The notes: generated from the sequence alone by a model not told the origin. Positions 28,088 to 36,260 are shown, counted from the stretch's first letter. The stretch is 64,000 nucleotides of DNA from Paraburkholderia hiiakae (GCF_904848665.1 NZ_CAJHCQ010000028.1:28993-92992); one strand, 5' to 3'. Program-made: numbers and translations.

Positions 28088-29218
28088 TCAGTGCATGATC
28101 TGCAGATAACGCTCGCCGAAGGCTTGTTGCTGCGCTGCCATCTTCGCGAAGTCCACGGGTTTTGCGCGCGCGTAGTCGCTCGCGGGCAGGAACTTCGAAG
28201 CCGCTTGCGGCGAGAGCGCGCTCGCGCGTACCGGGCGCAGGTAGGCGTTGGCCCAGAGCTTCTGGCCTTCGTCGGAGAGCACGAAGTCGAGCACCTTTTT
28301 GCCGTTCGCTTCGTGCGGCCCGTTCTTCACGAGGCTCATCACGTAGGGCACCGAAATCGTGCCTTCCTGCGGGATTACGAACTCGACATTCGCGTGGTCC
28401 TTGTACATGGCGCGGTAGGCGTCGAAGTCGTAGTCGAGCAGGATGGGAATCTCACCCGAAAGCACGCGCGCATAGGCGGTTTGCTTCGGCACGATCGGCT
28501 GGTTGGCCTTGAGCTTGCTGAACCATTCGAAAGCGGGCTGGAAGTTATCGAGCGTGCCGCCCAACGCGAGATTTACGGCCACCGCGCCCGCATAGCCCAC
28601 AAAAGCGCTCGACGGATCGAGGTAACCGACCATGCCCTTGTACTCGGGCTTGAGGAGATCGGCCCACGAGCGCGGCACCGGCTTGCCTTCGAGCGCATCC
28701 TTGTTGACGAAGAAGCCGAGCGTGCCCGAGTGGATGGCGAACCAGTAGCCTTGCGGGTCCTTCAGGTCAGCGGGAATGTCGTTCCAGTGCGCGGGCTTGT
28801 ACGGCGTGATCACGCCCTTGTCTTTCGCCTGGAATGCCGACGAAACGCCGAGGTAGACGACATCGGCGACGGGGCTCTTCTGCTCGGCCATCAGTTGTGC
28901 GATGGATTGACCGGAGTTCTTGTTGTCGAACGGCACGCGAATGCCGGTCTCTTTCTGGATCGCCTGGATCTGGCTTGCCCAGTCGGCCCATTCGGGCGGG
29001 CAGTTGTAGCAGATCGCGGTTTGCTCGGCCTGTGCCGTGAGTGGCGCGGCAAGTCCGGCCACGAGGGCCGCGGCGCTCGCGGCGAGCGGCAGGGCGCGGG
29101 ACAAGGGGGCTAAGCGGGCGAAGCGGGCTAAGCGCCGCACGGGCGCGGCTAGCGTGCGCAGGGCGGCGTGCACGGGCACAAGCGAAAGCGGGCCGGCAAA
29201 GGCGAGTCGGCGGGTCAC
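28088..29218 (-). CDS. ABC importer solute-binding protein (family 1, PhnS-like)
   Basis: Periplasmic substrate-binding protein of about 376 residues. I use the GTG at 29218 because a GGAGA site lies six bases upstream; the ATG at 29269 has no ribosome binding site but would give 393 residues. The signal region is unusually long and Arg/Ala-rich, with probable cleavage at TAQA|EQ. The mature part starts TAICYNCPPEWADW and has class I features (PVADVVYLGVSSAF, LDPSSAFVGYAGAV, VLSGEIPILLDYDFDAY). No Tyr/Trp box typical of ferric binding is obvious, and the family includes phosphonate and polyamine binders. Upstream at 29317-29329 is a 13-base inverted repeat, GTGCTAATGGCAC, possibly an operator. 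Confidence 0.85.
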   Translation of the reverse strand: MTRRLAFAGPLSLVPVHAALRTLAAPVRRLARFARLAPLSRALPLAASAAALVAGLAAPLTAQAEQTAICYNCPPEWADWASQIQAIQKETGIRVPFDNKNSGQSIAQLMAEQKSPVADVVYLGVSSAFQAKDKGVITPYKPAHWNDIPADLKDPQGYWFAIHSGTLGFFVNKDALEGKPVPRSWADLLKPEYKGMVGYLDPSSAFVGYAGAVAVNLALGGTLDNFQPAFEWFSKLKANQPIVPKQTAYARVLSGEIPILLDYDFDAYRAMYKDHANVEFVIPQEGTISVPYVMSLVKNGPHEANGKKVLDFVLSDEGQKLWANAYLRPVRASALSPQAASKFLPASDYARAKPVDFAKMAAQQQAFGERYLQIMH

Positions 29219-29340
29219 GGCAGGTCTCCAGGTCGGTTGCGAGAGCGTTCTGGTGGATGAGGGCCGCATGCGTACACGGCCCGGATTGTTCAGGTTGTTC
29301 GGCTTATTCTTCAGGCGTGCTAATGGCACACATAAGCGGC

Positions 29341-30408
29341 TCACGAAAGCGCGCCGCCGAGTTCGAGGTCGCGATCGATCGCGCTCCCACGCGCGCCGAG
29401 CGGCGCGTGTGCGATCGCCGCGATGGTGGCACCCGCGCGCAACGTGTGCGGCAGCGTATTGGCGAGCGGCCCCGCGTATTGGCCGCCGATGCGCGCCATC
29501 AGGCATTGCCACGCTTCGCGGCCGATGTCGCGGTTCGGCGTGCCGATGCTCGCGAGCGGCGGCGCGAGCAGTTCGCCCATAGCGAGGCCGTCGAAGCCGA
29601 GAATCGACATGTCCTGCGGCACGCGCAGGCGCGCGCGGCGCAGCCCGCGCATCACGACCATTGCGAGCAGGTCATTGCTGCAGAAGAGGGCCGTGGGGCG
29701 CGCGGGCCCGCTCGTCAGATGCGCGAGCACCGAAGGCGCGAGTTCTTGCGCGTTGAAATCGATTTCAAGGGCCGGTGCGGGCGTGAGGCCAGCCTGCTGC
29801 ATCGCGAGGGCATAGCCGGCATGACGCTGGCGCGCGCGATCGGGCGCGGCCAGTGTGCCGGCCAGCATGAGGATGCGGCGATGGCCGTGCGCGATGAGCA
29901 TGCGCACACCGTCGCAGGCAGCCTGGTGGTTATCCACCGATACCGAAGGACGGCGCTTCGTGTCGTTGTGCATCAGCACGTAGAGCGGGCCGTTGGCGTC
30001 GAGTTCGTCGAGCAGGGGGTGTGTGTCAGCGTCGGCGACGGTCAGGATCAGGCCCTCGACACGTTGCGCGCGCAACGTCTCGATCGCATGACGTTCGCGA
30101 TCGGCGTCGTACTGCGTCGTCATCAGCATGAGGCGAAAGCCCTGCGCGGCGGCTAGCTCGTCGATGCCCTGCAGGCACTCAGCGAACACCGGATTGGCGA
30201 GCGTGGGCAGCACCACGCCGATGAGGCGCGTGCGCTCGCCGCGCAACTGGCGGCCGAGCGGGTTCGGGCGGAACTTCAGGGCGTCGATGGCTTCGCGCAC
30301 CCGCGCGAGCGTGATGGGGTTGACGGTATGAGGTGCATTGATCGCACGCGAGACCGTCGCGATCGAGAATCCGGCGTGTGCGGCGACATCCTTGATGGTT
30401 GGCGTCAT
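29341..30408 (-). CDS. LacI-family transcriptional regulator
   Basis: A 355-residue repressor or activator. The N-terminal HTH is clear: TIKDVAAHAGFSIATVSRAINA followed by the hinge region FRPNPLGRQLRG. The rest is a periplasmic-binding-protein-like ligand domain. It lies 123 bases upstream of the ABC importer operon on the same strand and so probably controls it in response to the imported substrate. A CG-centred operator-like site sits 23-34 bases before its own start, which suggests autoregulation. Confidence 0.92.
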   Translation of the reverse strand: MTPTIKDVAAHAGFSIATVSRAINAPHTVNPITLARVREAIDALKFRPNPLGRQLRGERTRLIGVVLPTLANPVFAECLQGIDELAAAQGFRLMLMTTQYDADRERHAIETLRAQRVEGLILTVADADTHPLLDELDANGPLYVLMHNDTKRRPSVSVDNHQAACDGVRMLIAHGHRRILMLAGTLAAPDRARQRHAGYALAMQQAGLTPAPALEIDFNAQELAPSVLAHLTSGPARPTALFCSNDLLAMVVMRGLRRARLRVPQDMSILGFDGLAMGELLAPPLASIGTPNRDIGREAWQCLMARIGGQYAGPLANTLPHTLRAGATIAAIAHAPLGARGSAIDRDLELGGALS

Positions 30409-30430
30409 GCGTGCGGCCCCGGCATCGTTT

Positions 30431-30442
30431 GTAAACGTTTTC
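30431..30442. promoter_or_regulatory. Candidate LacI-family operator
   Basis: The sequence GTAAACGTTTTC has the perfect core AAACGTTT (30433-30440) centred on CG, as in operators of LacI/GalR/PurR-type regulators. It lies just upstream of the LacI gene start, consistent with autoregulation. No experimental support. Confidence 0.5.
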
Positions 30443-30506
30443 GATGGGGCCGATTATGAAAAGCGCGTATGACCGGGAGATGACGGACGCGGTCCCCTTC
30501 GTGCCT

Positions 30507-30535
30507 TTGGGACGCGCGCCGCGCAATGGTAGAAT
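30507..30535 (+). promoter_or_regulatory. Promoter of tRNA-Leu
   Basis: Box TTGGGA (30507-30512) and TAGAAT (30530-30535) are separated by exactly 17 bases and lie just upstream of the tRNA-Leu gene; transcription would begin within about ten bases of the mature 5' end. Confidence 0.65.
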
Positions 30536-30547
30536 CGCGTCCGCCCT

Positions 30548-30916
30548 GCCGGGGTGATGAAATTGGTAAACATAGCGGACTTAAGAAAAATTGAGTGCCC
30601 GACCGGAAACGGCCGGTGCAGAACCCCTCAAATTCGGCGAACCCCCTGGGCCTTGAAGCGCGTTGCGCGCGAGGCGCCGAGGCAACGCCGAGCCAAGCCG
30701 GCTGCTGCGCAAAGCGGCGGTCAGGAAGGTGTAGAGACTAGACGGGGGGCGCCTAAGGCGGTGCGCGGCGTGAGACACGCGGCGCTCAGCGACGGCGAAG
30801 GCATAGTCCAGCGCACGAACGCGCGTCCATGCAGGGACGCGTGGCGTCGAAAGACGTGGTGTGACGAAAATCCGCCGCCTAACGGCTTGCCGGTTCAAGT
30901 CCGGTCCCCGGCACCA
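30548..30916 (+). tRNA. tRNA-Leu(UAA) interrupted by a group I intron
   Basis: Exons at 30548-30582 and 30867-30916 join to an 85-nt class II leucine tRNA ending in encoded CCA. The acceptor stem GCCGGGG pairs with CCCCGGC; the anticodon stem is GCGGA/TCCGC; the spliced loop CTTAAAA holds the anticodon TAA at positions 34-36; the long variable arm (CGCCTAACGGCTTG region) and the T-arm (GCCGGTTCAAGTCCGGT) are intact. Unspliced, the anticodon loop is broken after U34, so the tRNA cannot function without removal of the 284-nt insert. The insertion point (between U34 and A35) is the same as in the cyanobacterial and plastid tRNA-Leu introns. Confidence in the gene is high; the splice sites are inferred from base pairing. 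Confidence 0.95.
30583..30866 (+). ncRNA. Group I self-splicing intron in tRNA-Leu(UAA)
   Basis: A 284-nt intron with the hallmarks of a group I ribozyme. P1: exon-intron CTTAA (30580-30584) pairs with TTGAG (30591-30595), placing U30582 opposite G30593, the splice-site wobble. The conserved P, Q, R and S elements are recognisable: AAATTCGGCGAACC (near 30630), CAACGCCGAGCCAAGCC (about 30683-30700), AGACTAGACGGGG (30735-30747) and GGCATAGTCC (30800-30809). P7 forms from GACTA (30736-30740) with TAGTC (30804-30808). A P9-type hairpin is CGCGTCC/GGACGCG (30822-30828 with 30835-30841). It ends in G30866 as the terminal guanosine. Short length and tRNA location fit subgroup IC3. No homing endonuclease gene is inside. 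Confidence 0.92.
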
Positions 30917-30950
30917 GATGTCGTTCCAGTGCGTTCCGCTGGAATCCGAA

Positions 30951-30984
30951 AACCCGCGATAGCGTAAGGCTTCGCGGGTTTTTT
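30951..30984 (+). terminator. Terminator of tRNA-Leu
   Basis: Stem AACCCGCGA/TCGCGGGTT with a 12-base loop followed by TTTT, 35 bases beyond the tRNA. Confidence 0.85.
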
Positions 30985-31136
30985 ATTTGCGCGGCTAAAT
31001 CTGTGCGGGCGCACGAAGGGGAATCGCCAGGGCGAACGTAGAAACAGAAGAAGGCGGGAAAAGCTCAGGGGCAGTCGCGCAAAATGGCGGCGCGAGGATC
31101 AGTCGAGCGCTGCGCTGCAACAAGGTGCTTGCGCAC

Positions 31137-31238
31137 TCAACGATTACCGATCTTTCCGGTAAGAGGATTGATCAGCCGCGCGAATCCGAACAATGCCGCG
31201 ATGCCAAAGGGGCAGGCGATGAAGAATGCGGTCAACAT
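31137..31238 (-). CDS. Possible 33-residue hydrophobic peptide
   Basis: A short minus-strand frame in the gap between tRNA-Leu and the next lipoprotein. The peptide begins MLTAFFIACPFGIAALFGFA and ends in a polar tail (LINPLTGKIGNR), so one membrane helix is plausible. The ribosome binding site is weak and I do not recognise a family. It is included as a candidate small protein only. Confidence 0.3.
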   Translation of the reverse strand: MLTAFFIACPFGIAALFGFARLINPLTGKIGNR

Positions 31239-31415
31239 GACTCGGCCCTAAACGTAACAAAATGTATCGTCAGTTTAGCTCGGTCATGCGGTTTGGGTAT
31301 CAGGGTCAACGACAACAAACTATTGCGCTATCGCAAGCAATATCGTCGGCAACAGCGGGGAACGGGCTGCAACGCCCGTTTGGCGCGGGTAAGCGAGAAG
31401 ACTGTGCGGACCGCA

Positions 31416-31688
31416 TCAGATGCAGTCGAATATTACCTCTACTGTCTGGGACGTCACGCCGCGCAAGCCCTCGCTGTGGATCTCGACCGTGTGTAGCTGC
31501 TTCTTTTGCTTTTCGCAGTAGTCCTCGGCTTCGCTCAGCCCCGCTGCGCGCACATGATTCCACGAAACCAGATCCCAGCGCGCGCGGCTCGTGACGGTGA
31601 GATGGCCATCCTGTCTCGAATTGACGGCAGTCACCGATGTGCACGCCGTCAGCATGCTAACTCCAAACAACAGGACGTAACCTTTCAT
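31416..31688 (-). CDS. Hypothetical lipoprotein
   Basis: A 90-residue small lipoprotein with lipobox MLTAC (C16). The mature part contains GHLTVTSRARWDLVSWNHVRAA and a C-terminal region with two cysteines (YCEKQKKQ and FDCI). The start is fixed by a GGAGAATCT ribosome binding site. Repeated similar small lipoproteins occur in Burkholderia; the function is unknown. Confidence 0.7.
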   Translation of the reverse strand: MKGYVLLFGVSMLTACTSVTAVNSRQDGHLTVTSRARWDLVSWNHVRAAGLSEAEDYCEKQKKQLHTVEIHSEGLRGVTSQTVEVIFDCI

Positions 31689-31764
31689 AGATTCTCCGTG
31701 GTCCGCGAGCATTCTCGCCGCCAACCCGGGGAATTGGCAACCCAAAGCGATGCGCTCCGGCACG

Positions 31765-32550
31765 TTAGGGTTGCTTCACGCAGTGAAACGCTGCCGTGCC
31801 GTAAGGCACCGTCACGACGGCTTGACCGCGCAACTCGGGTTCCGAATCGATGAGTGCGCGCAATTCGGCTTCGATGCGGGCCTGCTCTTCAGGCGGCAAG
31901 GCCGCAATGAAACTCGTGGATTTGACACGCGCGACGATGACGTCTTCTGGCGAGCCGGTGTGGCCCTGCACGAAACGCTGCTCGCGCAGAGGCCCGAATC
32001 CGGCAAACGGGAAGGCGCTACGCCATTGGCCCGTGTAGTAGCGCGGCGTGTCGCCTTCGGCGCGGTTGACGATGGCGTCGAGCCGCGCAACCCACTCGAC
32101 GCTCGCGTCGCGCAAGTTCCAGATCAGGCCGAGGCGGCCACCGGGTTTGAGCACACGCAGAATTTCGGCGAGCGACGCCGCGTTGGCGAACCAGTGAAAA
32201 GCCTGCGCGCAGACGATCGCATCGACACTGGCATCGTCGAGCGCGAGCGACTCGGCCGTGCCCGCACGGGTATCGACTTCGGGGAGCGCGGCGGCAAGCT
32301 TCGCCCGCATGGCGGCTACGGGCTCGACAGCGATTACGTGTGAGCCAGTCTCCAGCAGGCGCCGCGTGAACTTACCCGTGCCGGCACCCAGGTCGATGAC
32401 CGTTGCACCGGGGCCGAGTCCGAGCGTGTCGCGCAGCCAGGTATTGATTTCGGGCGGGTAGTCCGGGCGGCCGCGGACATAGTGGTCCGCGGCGGCGGGC
32501 GTGTAGCCCTGTTCAGCCGAGTGGTGTAGGGCGTTCGGCGGGTTGATCAT
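31765..32550 (-). CDS. Class I SAM-dependent methyltransferase
   Basis: A 261-residue methyltransferase. Motif I is VIDLGAGTGKFTRRLLETG, motif II/III contains VDAIVCAQAFHWF (a methyltransf_11-type VxxxxxxHW) and PGGRLGLIWNLRD. The substrate is unknown; the HWF motif occurs in small-molecule methyltransferases of the UbiE/Tam type. The gene stands alone between hypothetical genes. Confidence 0.88.
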   Translation of the reverse strand: MINPPNALHHSAEQGYTPAAADHYVRGRPDYPPEINTWLRDTLGLGPGATVIDLGAGTGKFTRRLLETGSHVIAVEPVAAMRAKLAAALPEVDTRAGTAESLALDDASVDAIVCAQAFHWFANAASLAEILRVLKPGGRLGLIWNLRDASVEWVARLDAIVNRAEGDTPRYYTGQWRSAFPFAGFGPLREQRFVQGHTGSPEDVIVARVKSTSFIAALPPEEQARIEAELRALIDSEPELRGQAVVTVPYGTAAFHCVKQP

Positions 32551-32658
32551 GAGCGCGCTCGGGCGGTGGGTCCGCGAGCGAGCATAGCACCACGCGCCGT
32601 GCCGTCGAAAGACACGGCGCCGCGCACCGCGTCCGGTTGGGCGCGCTGCGCAGAGCGT

Positions 32659-32907
32659 TCAGTCGTGGGCGACCAGGTCGCCGACTTGACCCTGGCCGGA
32701 AACGAGACAGGAAGAGAGGAAGTTTTCGCTCTGGCTGCTCGCGCCGCGTTCGCCGAATCCGCGCACGAGCGCTTCAGCCTTGACGAGTGCGGAGCCCTGG
32801 GCGCAGGTGAGCGAGCCAGCCTCGTGAGCCTGCACACGTGTCATGGCTCGATTCGCGAGGAGGAGTGCGAGGACGATGACAACACCAACATTGAATGCTT
32901 GTCTCAT
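32659..32907 (-). CDS. Hypothetical small exported or membrane-anchored protein
   Basis: An 82-residue product whose first 20 residues (NVGVVIVLALLLANRAM) form a signal or anchor helix. The rest includes two cysteines and an Ala/Gly/Ser-rich sequence. An AAGGAG site eight bases upstream of the start supports translation. I do not recognise a family. Confidence 0.6.
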   Translation of the reverse strand: MRQAFNVGVVIVLALLLANRAMTRVQAHEAGSLTCAQGSALVKAEALVRGFGERGASSQSENFLSSCLVSGQGQVGDLVAHD

Positions 32908-33400
32908 GATTTCGTCTCCTTGTGCATTCAGACTATCTCAGTCGTTCGGCGTCCGAAGCCAGGAGTTTCCCGGCCATGCACCGCAGCACATGTGGCGCAC
33001 AAAAACGTGCTTTCATGCGGCCTGCGTATTGCTTCGGCGTCCTTCGCTTGGCGCCCGTGCGCCGCTACGCCTTGAGCAGCGTGGCACGGGAAAAATGCGC
33101 TCCTGAGCGAGGCTGGGCGCTGCGTCGCAACAATGCCGCGATGCGTCAGATTCAACGTCTGCTAACAAATGTAGCCCTGTCGCGTAGCGAGCACGACGCG
33201 GCACATCGACACGGTGTGTTTTTGCACAACGCGCCGCGGCGAAACAATCATGTGGCACCGTTTTTCGCCTCGCTGGAAACGTGGAGGCGCAATGCACGGC
33301 GGCAGGACGCCCGACCGGGTGCGCCCGGCGTGTCTTGAAATACGGCGGGGCTTCCTGCAAGATCGACGCCCGATCCCCTTTTCCTGAGCGAGGTGAACCC
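32908..33400. other. Intergenic region without recognisable gene
   Basis: 493 bases between the divergent small-protein gene and the GST gene. Open frames give Arg/Cys-rich shadow-like products. The GST ribosome binding site (GAGCGAGGTGAA) lies at its end. No RNA gene or repeat is visible. Confidence 0.4.
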
Positions 33401-34015
33401 ATGCAGTTGATCGGCATGATGGACTCCCCCTATGTGCGTCGCGTCGCGATTTCGCTTCATGTGCTCGGCCTGGCGTTCGAGCACCGTAGCATTTCGGTAT
33501 TTCGGCAGTACGACGAATTTGCTCAGATCAATCCCGTCGTGAAGGCACCCACCTTTATCGACGACGATGGCACGCAGCTGATCGACTCGACGCTGATCCT
33601 CGACTACCTGGACCGCAAGGTGCCAGCCGCGCAGCGGCTCATGCCAGAGGAGACCCAGGAGCGGACTTTCGCACTGCGTGTGAACGGTTTCGCGCTCGCG
33701 GCCATGGAAAAGACGGTGCAGCAGGTTTATGAACGCGAATTGCGCCCCGCCGAGCGCCAGCACGAGCCGTGGTTCGAGCGTGTGAATGCCCAGATGCATG
33801 CGGCCTGGGCCGTGCTCGACCAGCTAGTAGAGGGCCGCGACGGCTGGCTGTGCGCGGGCCGCATCACGCAAGCCGATATCACCGCGGCCGTTGCGTGGCG
33901 TTTCAACCAGTACATTCTGCCTGGCTGCGCTGATTCCGCCCGATATCCGGCGATTGCTGCGCTTTCCGCACGCGCCGAGGCGCTGCCGGAATTCGTCGCC
34001 ACACCCCTCGACTAA
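33401..34015 (+). CDS. Glutathione S-transferase family protein
   Basis: A 204-residue GST. The thioredoxin-like N-domain begins MQLIGMMDSPYVRRVAISLH, with S9 and the xPYVRRV segment in the place of the glutathione-activating site, followed by the cis-Pro region NPVVKAPTFI and the DSTLILDYLD motif. An all-helical C-domain follows with DITAAVAW (N-capping box). The class is probably a bacterial zeta/beta-like GST; the substrate is unknown. Start supported by a GAGGTGAA site. Confidence 0.88.
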   Translation: MQLIGMMDSPYVRRVAISLHVLGLAFEHRSISVFRQYDEFAQINPVVKAPTFIDDDGTQLIDSTLILDYLDRKVPAAQRLMPEETQERTFALRVNGFALAAMEKTVQQVYERELRPAERQHEPWFERVNAQMHAAWAVLDQLVEGRDGWLCAGRITQADITAAVAWRFNQYILPGCADSARYPAIAALSARAEALPEFVATPLD

Positions 34016-34232
34016 AACACGTTCGCCCCAGCGCGGGATTCGCGCAAAGCACCGTGTGACGGGGCTGGGCGCGACGCCGCGCCCAGTGCCCTCGCACTGG
34101 TTTCGATTGTTTGCGATTTTCGACAAGTGACTTCGCGGACGGCCCATTTATCAGCGCACGCTGCATTCCTACAATGACAACCATCGAATGACCCTGCGTC
34201 AGGAGGACGCGGGGCATGCAGCGGGAGCGGTC

Positions 34233-34442
34233 ATGAAATCCTTTATCGAACGACAGCTGTATCAGCCAGCGTTGGTTCTGCCGATGGTGGACCTGATGCA
34301 GCTGATGGTGTCGCTCGACTTCAACATGGGGCAAGTCGGGCTGATGGTGGCTACGCGCGGCGCGCGCGCCGCATTCCAGCGCTCGCGCGAACTCTGGAAC
34401 GCGGGCCATGGGGAATGTGCGCCCACTGATTGCGTGCACTGA
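34233..34442 (+). CDS. Hypothetical small protein
   Basis: A 69-residue product (MKSFIERQLYQPALVLPMVDLMQ...) with a hydrophobic, Met-rich middle and a basic stretch RGARAAFQRSRELW. Another in-frame ATG at 34188 would add 15 residues. I see no family match; the ribosome binding site GCGGGAGC is moderate. It precedes a strong terminator and may be a monocistronic small gene. Confidence 0.45.
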   Translation: MKSFIERQLYQPALVLPMVDLMQLMVSLDFNMGQVGLMVATRGARAAFQRSRELWNAGHGECAPTDCVH

Positions 34443-34614
34443 TTGTGTACGGACTGCGGTCGCACTGAATTTGCCCAACCGAATTTGCCCAACCTAAACG
34501 ACTGAGTCTCCAACCACACATTCACCGAACGCCTGATTGCAGGGACGTCTAGCGTTCGCCGATCCCCCTGACGCGCAGCGGCTTCGCCCGTTTGCTGTTG
34601 TGACGTCACCCTGT

Positions 34615-34649
34615 GAGCCGCCTCGACGTGTGAGGCGGCTCTTTTTTTT
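34615..34649 (+). terminator. Strong Rho-independent terminator
   Basis: Perfect 10-bp stem GAGCCGCCTC/GAGGCGGCTC with a 7-base loop followed by eight T residues, upstream of the FAD oxidoreductase gene. It ends the preceding plus-strand transcript. Confidence 0.92.
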
Positions 34650-34798
34650 GCGCCTTCATGTCTTCGCGATGCATCGCCGATGCGTACCCGATTCGCTGAA
34701 TCACACTGCAGGCGGTGGCCGTTCGTCGCGCGTAAGATGGCGCGATCCGCCGCCCATTCGCGACTCGCGGCGACTCGCGATGACACGCGCGGCGAATC

Positions 34799-34834
34799 GG
34801 TTCAACTCGCGGTTCAACTCGCGGCTCAACTCGC
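34799..34834 (+). repeat. 12-bp tandem repeat (3 copies)
   Basis: Unit GGTTCAACTCGC occurs exactly twice and a third time as GGCTCAACTCGC, ending ten bases before the ribosome binding site of the FAD oxidoreductase gene. An earlier related pair (CGACTCGCG) lies at 34760-34780. Confidence 0.9.
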
Positions 34835-34856
34835 TCCAACGGCAAAGGAGGGCGGC

Positions 34857-36260
34857 ATGGCACAGCGTTTCGATGCGATCGTGATCGGCACGGGGCAGAG
34901 CGGCCCGCCGCTCGCGGTGCGGCTTGCGAAGAGCGGCCGCAAGACGGCGGTGATCGAGCGCGCGTCGTTCGGCGGGACCTGCGTGAACGTGGGCTGCACG
35001 CCGACCAAGGCGTATGTCGCCTGTGCGCGTGCCGCGCACGTGGTGCGTCATGCGGCGGACTTCGGCGTGCACATTGGAAATGCCGCGCAGCCGGGCGACG
35101 TTCACATCGATCTCGCGTTCGTGAAGGCGCGCAAGGATCGCATCATCGCGGCGTCGCGCGATGGCGTCGAGCAGTGGCTACGCCATACGCCGAACATCAC
35201 CGTGTTCACGGGGCATGCGCGTTTCACGGGCGCGCATGCGGTGCGCGTCGCTGCGCACGACGGTACGCAGATCGATCTCGAAGCGCCCGAGATCTTCATC
35301 AACACGGGCACGCGCGCGCAGATTCCCGCCATTCCCGGCTTAGAGACGATCCGCTACGAGACCAATTCGACGCTGCTCGCGCTGGAGCAACTGCCGGAGC
35401 ACCTGGCGATCTGCGGCGGCAGCTACGTGGCGCTCGAATTCGCGCAGATGTTCCGCCGCTTCGGCAGCCGCGTGACCGTGCTCGTGCGCGGGCAACGCGT
35501 GCTCGCTCGCGAGGACGACGATTATTCGCGCGCCGTACAAGAGGTGCTCGCACGCGAAGGCGTGGATTTTCGCTTCGGCGCAGAGCCGCGCAGCCTCGCG
35601 CCGCGTGACGGCCAGGCGGGCGTGCGTATCGCGCTAGACAGCGGTCCGCTCGACGTTTCGCATCTGCTCTTTGCGACGGGGCGCCTGCCGAACACCGACG
35701 ATCTGGGGCTCGACGCCGCGGGCATCGAGCGAGACGCTCACGGGCTGATCGCCGTCGATGGTCAATTGCGTACGCGCGTTCAGGGCATCTGGGCGCTGGG
35801 CGACGTGAATGGCCGTGGCGCGTTCACGCACACTTCCTACGACGATTTCCAGATCGTCGCGGCGAACCTTCTGGACGGCAAATCGCGCAGCGCCGACACA
35901 CGCATTCCCGCTTACGCGGTGTACGTCGATCCGCCGCTCGCACGCGTGGGGATGAGCGAGCGCGCAGTGCGCGAGCGCGGCAAACCCGCGCTCATCGCCA
36001 CGATGCCGATGTCGCGCGTGGGCCGCGCGCGCGAACGCGGCGAGACGGACGGCTTCATGAAGGCGCTGGTCGATCCGCAGACGCAACGCATTCTCGGCGC
36101 GGCGATATTCGGCATCGAGGGCGACGAGGCGATCCACACGTTCATCGACACGATGACGGCCGACGCGCCCTACACGACGCTGCAATACGCGATGCACGTG
36201 CACCCGACCGTGAGCGAATTGGTGCCCACCTTGCTCGACGGCCTGAAACCGCTTGAATGA
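34857..36260 (+). CDS. Pyridine nucleotide-disulfide oxidoreductase (mercuric reductase-like)
   Basis: A 467-residue FAD-dependent enzyme of the class I disulfide reductase family. FAD site VIGTGQSGPPLA; redox-active pair in GGTCVNVGCTPTK; NAD(P)-binding GGSYVALEFAQMFRRFG; FAD motif 2 IWALGDVN; and the dimer domain with HVHPTVSE holding the catalytic His-Glu. It lacks an N-terminal heavy-metal domain and the C-terminal vicinal cysteine pair of true mercuric reductase, so it is a related enzyme of unknown substrate. The start at 34857 follows AAAGGAG (34844-34850). The cupin gene begins ten bases after its stop. Confidence 0.9.
   Translation: MAQRFDAIVIGTGQSGPPLAVRLAKSGRKTAVIERASFGGTCVNVGCTPTKAYVACARAAHVVRHAADFGVHIGNAAQPGDVHIDLAFVKARKDRIIAASRDGVEQWLRHTPNITVFTGHARFTGAHAVRVAAHDGTQIDLEAPEIFINTGTRAQIPAIPGLETIRYETNSTLLALEQLPEHLAICGGSYVALEFAQMFRRFGSRVTVLVRGQRVLAREDDDYSRAVQEVLAREGVDFRFGAEPRSLAPRDGQAGVRIALDSGPLDVSHLLFATGRLPNTDDLGLDAAGIERDAHGLIAVDGQLRTRVQGIWALGDVNGRGAFTHTSYDDFQIVAANLLDGKSRSADTRIPAYAVYVDPPLARVGMSERAVRERGKPALIATMPMSRVGRARERGETDGFMKALVDPQTQRILGAAIFGIEGDEAIHTFIDTMTADAPYTTLQYAMHVHPTVSELVPTLLDGLKPLE

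Larger units (their letters stand above)
34443..34856. other. Intergenic region with terminator and tandem repeat
   Basis: 414 bases upstream of the FAD oxidoreductase gene. It contains a strong terminator (34615-34649) and a 12-base tandem repeat (34799-34834). Beyond these I see nothing coding. Confidence 0.45.

Noticed and set aside
30554..30967. Plus-strand open frame through tRNA-Leu and its intron, considered as a homing endonuclease
   Set aside because: It starts within the tRNA exon, has no LAGLIDADG, GIY-YIG or HNH motif, and the intron is too small for a typical endonuclease gene. The sequence is structural RNA.
34799..34834. Short tandem repeats considered as CRISPR
   Set aside because: Units of 12 bases with no spacers and no cas genes anywhere nearby.
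34857..36260. FAD oxidoreductase as true mercuric reductase
   Set aside because: No N-terminal metal-binding domain, no C-terminal vicinal cysteine pair and no mer operon genes nearby.
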